From an uncultured Eubacteriales bacterium (GTDB lineage Bacteria; Bacillota_A; Clostridia; Christensenellales; Aristaeellaceae): a stretch of 11,005 nucleotides of DNA. Location: positions 1 through 11,005 of the forward strand of contig CADBLV010000144.1 in the NCBI GenBank assembly GCA_902795555.1. The letters are read 5' to 3'. Positions 7,038 to 11,005 of the stretch are shown here, one piece after another; the first letter of the stretch is position 1, and each line of letters starts with the position of its first letter. The notes under the pieces were generated by a model, which was given only the letters and a program-made list of their open reading frames with translations, searched no databases and had not been told where the DNA came from. Made by a program: the position numbers and the translations under genes.

Positions 7038-8231
7038 TCATGGCGCGGTATACTGATCCGTCCAGGCATATCCGCATTCTTCGCACCGGTGCATCGTATA
7101 TCCCCAGTGACCGTTCTCCGGCGCAATCACCGTCTCCGTCACCCGGGGCGTCTCGCAGCGCTCCGGAAGGAGCACCCTGTCCGTTTTCCGGGTTTCGTCC
7201 CGGATGAAGGAATCCGTATTGTTTCGCAGCCGGGAGGGCTTGGTCAGCTTTTCGCCGATCACTCCGGCACAATAGGCCCGGCGGTCCTTGTTGTCTTCGA
7301 AGAAGGAGATCCGTCCGGTCACAGCGTTCCTGGTCACCTTCCCCCCCTTCACATCCTGGCCGCAGTGATAATACATTCCAACCAGGCCGCCGTTGTGCAC
7401 ATATCCGTGACAGCTGTCATATCCGTCCACGTCCGCGGCGCATTCGACAACACTGCCGATCCCGCAGGCCAGGATTCCGCCCATGAACTGTTCGCATTTT
7501 TCCTGCCGCTGCCGATCCTCAAAGATCATCTCCACCCTGGCCGTGCATTTCTCAAAATCGGCGTTTCCGTATCCGGCAATCCCGCCGGTTCCGGCCATCA
7601 CGCCGTGGCTGATCAGCAAAACGCGGCCGTGAACGGAAACGTTGATCACGCTGCTGTGATCCACCTTCCCCGCCAGGATCGCGGCGAAGCAGTGGCTTTC
7701 GCTTTCAAGCTGAATATCGGCTCCGGCAATGCGCAGATTCCGGATTTCCGCCCCACGCAGCTCCGAAAACAGGCCCGCTGTGGCAATCTGATATTCTTTC
7801 AGATTTCCGTCCCGGGCGGAAGAAAGCTGTTCCGCCGGCCTTCGAACGGTCAGATTGTAAATCCCGTATCCGTTCCCCTCCAGGGTTCCATAGAAGGGAA
7901 ACGGGATCCAGTCTATGCCGCTGAGATCCAGATCCACGTTCAGGACAAAGCTGCCCCCGGGATTGGAAGCTATTGCCAGAAGGCCGGAGACATCGTTGAT
8001 CGCAAAGGCCGTCGCGGTTCCGCCGGCCTGCGCCGTTCCCTCGGCCCGGGCAGCGCCGTTTCCCGGATACGGAAGGAAGCACTGGCAGCACAAAACGCAC
8101 AGGCAGCATAAAAAGCACAGGCAGCGCAGCCAGTCCGGTAAGCATTGGCAGCGCGTCAGGCTGCGCCGGCGCGAGCATTCTCCCGGACAGTCGCGCTGTC
8201 GCTGCGAATCGTTATTCTTCCGTCCCTTCAT
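7038..8231 (-). CDS. Secreted beta-helix (GLUG-like) protein with Cys-rich leader and C-terminal CxxC motif
   Basis: The 397-residue product has a long basic N-terminal region (1-34), a hydrophobic, extremely Cys-rich stretch (35-55), then PYPGNGAARAEG, where cleavage after ARA (about residue 63) would fit signal peptidase I. Residues 77-129 match the first repeat of GLUG/M26-type beta-helices: INDVSGLLAIASNPGG, then VDLDLSGIDWIPFPFYGTL, then EGNGYGIYNLTV. Further coils follow: GLFSELRGAEIRNLRIAGA (153-171), GTGGIAGYGNADFEKCTA (214-231) and GGILACGIGSVVECAADV (251-268). The end has TMHRCEECGYAWTDQY (379-394), like the small CxxCG endings repeated in clostridial secreted proteins. No enzymatic domain is visible; a cell-surface or adhesive role is inference. 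The start is set by GGAGGA 9 nt upstream. The gene diverges from the c-di-GMP receptor gene and precedes the ASKHA gene on the same strand. Confidence 0.8.
   Translation of the reverse strand: MKGRKNNDSQRQRDCPGECSRRRSLTRCQCLPDWLRCLCFLCCLCVLCCQCFLPYPGNGAARAEGTAQAGGTATAFAINDVSGLLAIASNPGGSFVLNVDLDLSGIDWIPFPFYGTLEGNGYGIYNLTVRRPAEQLSSARDGNLKEYQIATAGLFSELRGAEIRNLRIAGADIQLESESHCFAAILAGKVDHSSVINVSVHGRVLLISHGVMAGTGGIAGYGNADFEKCTARVEMIFEDRQRQEKCEQFMGGILACGIGSVVECAADVDGYDSCHGYVHNGGLVGMYYHCGQDVKGGKVTRNAVTGRISFFEDNKDRRAYCAGVIGEKLTKPSRLRNNTDSFIRDETRKTDRVLLPERCETPRVTETVIAPENGHWGYTMHRCEECGYAWTDQYTAP
8079..8132. repeat. Three tandem 18-bp repeats encoding Cys-rich hexapeptides
   Basis: Units are 8079-8096, 8097-8114 and 8115-8132, with core GCACAGGCAGC on the + strand (first unit GCACTGGCAGC). 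A partial fourth copy, GCATTGGCAGC, starts at 8142. Read on the minus strand in frame they encode WLRCLC, FLCCLC and VLCCQC, preceded by CQC from the partial copy. They form the hydrophobic core of the GLUG-like protein's export signal. Confidence 0.8.
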
Positions 8232-8240
8232 GTTCCGCGG

Positions 8241-8246
8241 TCCTCC
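8241..8246 (-). promoter_or_regulatory. Shine-Dalgarno site of the GLUG-like gene
   Basis: On the minus strand GGAGGA lies 9 nt before ATG 8231. This strong site fixes the start and means that the unusual Cys-rich leader is translated. Confidence 0.8.
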
Positions 8247-8250
8247 GTTT

Positions 8251-8311
8251 CATTCCGTTCTGTTACGTCCGTTCCGGTCATTCCATCCGTTCCGGTCTGT
8301 TGCGTCCGTTC
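8251..8311. repeat. Cluster of CCGTTC direct repeats in the leader of the GLUG-like gene
   Basis: CCGTTC occurs at 8255-8260, 8269-8274, 8287-8292 and 8306-8311. The inner copies extend to CCGTTCCGGTC (8269-8279 and 8287-8297, identical). TCTGTTACGTCCGTTC (8259-8274) and TCTGTTGCGTCCGTTC (8296-8311) differ at one base. In the minus-strand transcript they read GAACGG, and they lie between the predicted promoter and the ribosome binding site. They could be regulator-binding sites or an mRNA element, or only a local duplication. Confidence 0.6.
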
Positions 8312-8325
8312 TTTCGCCTGTCCGT

Positions 8326-8354
8326 ATCATATCACACCGGGAATGCACAGGCAA
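8326..8354 (-). promoter_or_regulatory. Predicted sigma-A-type promoter of the leftward GLUG-like gene
   Basis: On the minus strand a -35 box TTGCCT (8349-8354) is followed after 17 nt by a -10 box TATGAT (8326-8331), with TGA directly before it, an extended -10. Transcription would begin near 8319, leaving an untranslated leader of about 87 nt. An A/T-tract lies upstream of the -35 box, where an UP element would be. Confidence 0.65.
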
Positions 8355-8361
8355 GAACCCG

Positions 8362-8380
8362 AAAAAAAACCGTTTTTTAT
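8362..8380. promoter_or_regulatory. A/T-tract inverted repeat between the divergent promoters
   Basis: Eight A, then CCG, then six T followed by AT; the A6 and T6 arms are an inverted repeat around CCG. It stands out in an otherwise GC-rich region and lies upstream of both predicted promoters. It could be a bent-DNA or UP-like element. It is not a terminator: the stem is A-T only. Confidence 0.4.
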
Positions 8381-8402
8381 CCAGAGAATGCCAAAGAAAA
8401 CC

Positions 8403-8432
8403 TTGTGACGCTGGTCTGTTCTGTGGTATGAT
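8403..8432 (+). promoter_or_regulatory. Predicted sigma-A-type promoter of the c-di-GMP receptor gene
   Basis: A -35-like TTGTGA (8403-8408) is followed after 18 nt by TATGAT (8427-8432), preceded by TGG, an extended -10. Transcription would begin near 8439, about 66 nt before the start codon. It faces away from the promoter at 8326-8354, and the two share the same -10 sequence. Confidence 0.65.
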
Positions 8433-8491
8433 AAGCATGTTACAAAATCGGATCGGAGCTTTCGTTCTGAGCACATGATTCTTTCCCGAAA

Positions 8492-8496
8492 GAGGG
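8492..8496 (+). promoter_or_regulatory. Ribosome binding site of the c-di-GMP receptor gene
   Basis: GAGGG lies 9 nt before ATG 8506 and 12 nt before ATG 8509, favouring the first of the two adjacent ATGs. Its first base is part of CGAAAG (8487-8492), which can pair with CTTTCG (8459-8464), and its first two bases fall in a competing local hairpin. Confidence 0.65.
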
Positions 8497-8505
8497 CCCT
8501 TCCTG

Positions 8506-11005
8506 ATGATGAAAAAGTCTTCTGCCGTCGTGATTCTCCTTCTCCTGCTCTGCGCGGCCCTGATGGTCTCCGCGCTTCCGGCTTTTGCGTCCTCCGGCGG
8601 TTCGCCCGCTGCTTCTGATTCCCCGTCGGAGAAGGTGGTTCGCGTCGGCTGGTATGAATCTTCGTTCAACGCCACCGATGCCAAAGGCCGCCGCTCCGGC
8701 TATGCCTATGAGTATCAGATGAAGATCACGGCCTACACAGGCTGGCAGTATGAATATGTAAACGGCAGCTGGGCCGAGCTGATGGAGATGCTGAAGCAGG
8801 GCGAAATTGACCTGATGAGCGACGTTTCCTTCCTCCCGGAGCGGGAAGAATGGATGTTCTTCAGCTCCATGCCCATGGGCGCGGAGGAATACTATCTCTT
8901 CGTCGCCCCGGGGAACACGGAGATCACCTCCAATGATTATTCTTCGTTGAACGGGAAAAAGGTAGGCGTCAACAAAGACAGTATCCAGGAGGGTTTCTTC
9001 CGCGAGTGGCTGAAGCGCCATGAGGTCGAGGTGGATCTGATCGAAGTATCTTCTTCGGAAAACGAGACCCTGCATCGGCTGGAGAACGGCCTTCTCGACG
9101 CCTATATCACCGTGGATTCCTTCACCGTGCCGGATCGGGCCAAGCCCATCTTCAAGGTGGGCGCTTCTGATTTCTATTTTGCGGTTTCGAAGCAGCGTCC
9201 GGATCTTCTGACAGAGCTGGAGGCCGCGATGAACCGGATCCAGTCGGAAAACCGGTATTATAATCAGCAGCTGACGGACAAATATTTTATCCGCGCGGGG
9301 GCAAACGCTTTCCTGTCAACCGATGAGGTAAGCTGGGTCGGTGAGCACGGCCCCATTCGCGTGGGTTATCAGGATAACTACCTGGCCTACTGCGCGAAGG
9401 ATCCGAACACGGGAGAGCTGACCGGCGCCTTGAAGGAATATCTGGACTATGCTTCCGAAACCGTCGCAAATGCGCATCTGACTTTTGAACCCATCGCTTT
9501 TCAGACCTCCGCCGATGCCATGGAAGCGCTGAGAAAAGGCGAGGTGGACTGCGTCTTCCCCGCAAACCTGAGCGAATATGACGGCGAGACCATGGGGTTG
9601 GTCATGACGCCGACGATGATCCGGACCAATGTGCTGGCCATCGTCAGCGAAAAAGATGAGAATATCTTCAATAATCACGAGCATGTGATTGTGGCCGTCA
9701 ATAAGGGCAATCCGAATTATGACAGTTTCCTGGCGGATCATTTTCCTTCCTGGCGGGTCATTTATTTCCCGGATACCGAAGCGTGTCTGGAGGCGGTGTC
9801 CAAAGGCACGGCGGACTGCCTGCTGATCAGCGACTATCGATACAACAGCATTGCCCGCCAGTGCCGGCATTATCATCTGACCTCACTCTCCGTCGGGGTG
9901 GATCTGGATTATTCCTTTGCCGTAGTCTGTGGAGAAACGGAGCTGTATTCCATTCTTTCCCGGGCAACAGGAATGATTCCGGATTCCGTGGTCAATGAGT
10001 CCCTGGTGCATTATATCACCGAAGACGCGAAAACCACCCTTTCCGACTTTGTGGAAGAGCATGCCCTGCTGCTGATCGGAGGAATCGGGGTGGTGGCCCT
10101 GGTGGTGCTTTTCCTGATGCTCCGCAGCATGCGCGCCGAGCGGAAGGCCTCCCAACTGATCTCCGCGACGGAAACCGATGCGCTGACCGGGCTGTACAAC
10201 CGGGATTATTTCTTCCACTATGCCAATCAGATCGTTCATGGCAACCCCGGCCGTCCCATGGATGCCCTGGTGATGAACATCGAACAGTTTCATTCTGTAA
10301 ACGCCCTGAACGGACGGGAGTTCGGCGACCGGGTGCTCCGCTCTCTCGGCGGTGAAATTCGGGCCGTTGCGGAAGAAAGAGGCGGCATTGCCGGCCGCTT
10401 CGGAGCGGATCGTTTTGATCTTTTCTGCCCCCGGGAAACGAATGCCGCGCTCCCGGATTATCGGGAGGTGTATGATCGCCTCCAGAAATGTCTGGACAGT
10501 CTTTCACCCAACGGGACGATCCAGCTGCGCATGGGCGTCATGCCCTGGCAGGAAGGGCTGGAGCCCGTGCAGCTTTTCGACCGCGCCCGTACGGCCTGCA
10601 GCATGGCCCGGGGCCGTTTCCGGGAGCATATGATCGTTTATGATCAGCAGCTGGGAAAGAAGGAAGCCCTTGATCAGCAGCTTCTGAACGATCTGAAGCA
10701 CGCCCTGGATTCCTATGAGTTTGAGGTGTATTATCAGCCGCAGTACAACATCCAGTCCGATCCTCCCCGCCTGGTCGGCGCGGAAGCGCTTGTTCGCTGG
10801 AAACATCCGGAGCTGGGAATGATCTCCCCCGTCGATTTCATTCCTCTGTTTGAAAAGCACGGAAAGATCGGTGACATCGATCGGTTTGTGTGGTCCGAAG
10901 CGGCCCGGCAAATTGCCCGCTGGCGGGACAGGTACGGCGTAACGATTCCTGTTTCGGTAAACCTTTCCCGGGTGGATGTTTTTGATCCCACGCTGGAGCA
11001 AACCC
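8506..11005 (+). CDS. Membrane receptor: two SBP_bac_3 sensor domains, degenerate GGDEF, EAL phosphodiesterase (3'-truncated)
   Basis: The window holds 833 codons and no stop. A signal peptide (1-29, LLLLLCAALMVSALPAFA) leads to two periplasmic-binding-protein (SBP_bac_3) domains outside the cell, about 44-265 and 283-505. The first contains VRVGWYESSF, GYAYEYQMKITAYTGWQYEY and GEIDLMSDVSFLPEREEW; the second starts at IRVGYQDNYLAY. A TM helix (521-539) precedes a GGDEF domain (about 556-715, DALTGLYNRDYFF). There the signature is RFGADRF (631-637) instead of RFGGDEF, and the metal-binding region reads VMNIEQFHSVN, so cyclase activity should be lost. The EAL domain starts near 722: YYQPQYN, GAEALVRWKHPELG (Glu 760) and PVSVNLS (Asn 819) are intact, and later catalytic motifs lie beyond the window. 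Expected role: hydrolysis of cyclic di-GMP to pGpG in response to a small ligand, perhaps an amino acid. Codon use resembles the neighbours. The start is ATG 8506, with GAGGG upstream. Confidence 0.93.
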   Translation, partial: MMKKSSAVVILLLLLCAALMVSALPAFASSGGSPAASDSPSEKVVRVGWYESSFNATDAKGRRSGYAYEYQMKITAYTGWQYEYVNGSWAELMEMLKQGEIDLMSDVSFLPEREEWMFFSSMPMGAEEYYLFVAPGNTEITSNDYSSLNGKKVGVNKDSIQEGFFREWLKRHEVEVDLIEVSSSENETLHRLENGLLDAYITVDSFTVPDRAKPIFKVGASDFYFAVSKQRPDLLTELEAAMNRIQSENRYYNQQLTDKYFIRAGANAFLSTDEVSWVGEHGPIRVGYQDNYLAYCAKDPNTGELTGALKEYLDYASETVANAHLTFEPIAFQTSADAMEALRKGEVDCVFPANLSEYDGETMGLVMTPTMIRTNVLAIVSEKDENIFNNHEHVIVAVNKGNPNYDSFLADHFPSWRVIYFPDTEACLEAVSKGTADCLLISDYRYNSIARQCRHYHLTSLSVGVDLDYSFAVVCGETELYSILSRATGMIPDSVVNESLVHYITEDAKTTLSDFVEEHALLLIGGIGVVALVVLFLMLRSMRAERKASQLISATETDALTGLYNRDYFFHYANQIVHGNPGRPMDALVMNIEQFHSVNALNGREFGDRVLRSLGGEIRAVAEERGGIAGRFGADRFDLFCPRETNAALPDYREVYDRLQKCLDSLSPNGTIQLRMGVMPWQEGLEPVQLFDRARTACSMARGRFREHMIVYDQQLGKKEALDQQLLNDLKHALDSYEFEVYYQPQYNIQSDPPRLVGAEALVRWKHPELGMISPVDFIPLFEKHGKIGDIDRFVWSEAARQIARWRDRYGVTIPVSVNLSRVDVFDPTLEQT

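Noticed and set aside
6970..7041. 23-residue minus-strand open frame whose ATG overlaps the GLUG gene's stop as ATGA
   Set aside because: The overlap suggests translational coupling and it would fill most of the 91-bp gap, but it has no recognisable sequence and no own ribosome binding site; chance is the simpler reading.
6947..7126. 60-residue N-terminal extension of the ASKHA protein from ATG 7126
   Set aside because: The extension has no ferredoxin similarity, overlaps the upstream gene and is not needed: ATG 6946 has a plausible ribosome binding site and begins the domain directly.
7089..8111. 340-codon open frame on the plus strand
   Set aside because: Shadow of the GLUG-like gene, which has the signal region, beta-helix repeats and ribosome binding site on the other strand.
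8362..8380. A6-CCG-T6 inverted repeat as an intrinsic terminator
   Set aside because: The stem is made only of A-T pairs with a 3-nt loop and lies between two divergent genes, where no transcript needs to end.
8343..8400. Possible c-di-GMP (GEMM) riboswitch, suggested by GCACAGGCAAGAACC
   Set aside because: Only the first few bases resemble the motif; the later conserved helices and GGTAG-type segment are absent, and the stretch lies upstream of the predicted + strand promoter, so it would not be in the transcript.

Overview
The window looks like a GC-rich chromosomal segment of a Gram-positive Clostridia-type anaerobe. The reasons are purine-rich Shine-Dalgarno sites, a secreted GLUG-like protein, a 2Fe-2S/ASKHA protein of the corrinoid-activator family, and a periplasmic-binding-domain/GGDEF/EAL receptor, a combination common in gut and rumen Firmicutes. 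This lineage call is inference; no rRNA or other phylogenetic marker is present. No tRNA, rRNA, CRISPR array, insertion sequence, transposase or phage gene was seen. Coding density is high and the longest non-coding stretch is 274 bp.

Layout. (1) Bases 1-4464, + strand: the 3' part (1,487 codons, start outside the window) of a very large protein. It has a coiled-coil N-terminal section, an Ala/Asp/Pro linker and a C-terminal module with the order and spacing of an Hsp70/actin-type ATPase but degenerate motifs. (2) A 120-bp gap, then 4585-5361, + strand: a clear SpoU/TrmH-family RNA 2'-O-ribose methyltransferase with all three family motifs. (3) 5321-6946, - strand: a 541-aa protein with an N-terminal 2Fe-2S ferredoxin domain and an ASKHA ATPase domain (RACo/DUF4445 type). 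It converges on the methyltransferase gene and the two coding regions overlap by 41 bp. (4) 7038-8231, - strand: a 397-aa secreted beta-helix/GLUG-like protein. Its export signal carries an unusual Cys-rich hexapeptide repeat encoded by an 18-bp tandem repeat, and it ends in a CxxC mini-domain. (5) 8232-8505: a divergent promoter region with two facing promoters, both with extended -10 TATGAT boxes, an A/T-tract between them and four CCGTTC repeats in the leader of the leftward gene. (6) 8506 to the window end, + strand: the first 833 residues of a membrane c-di-GMP phosphodiesterase-type receptor with two extracellular substrate-binding domains, a TM helix, a degenerate GGDEF domain and the start of an EAL domain.

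How the parts relate. The GLUG-like gene and the ASKHA gene lie in the same direction 91 bp apart and probably share the promoter at 8326-8354. The receptor diverges from them, so co-regulation of a secreted surface protein and a c-di-GMP turnover receptor is possible, but that is inference. The methyltransferase and the giant Hsp70-like protein show no visible functional link to the rest. The most distinctive items are the degenerate ATPase module of the giant protein, the Cys-rich leader repeat, the corrinoid-activator-like protein without a corrinoid partner in view, and the receptor whose cyclase site is broken.
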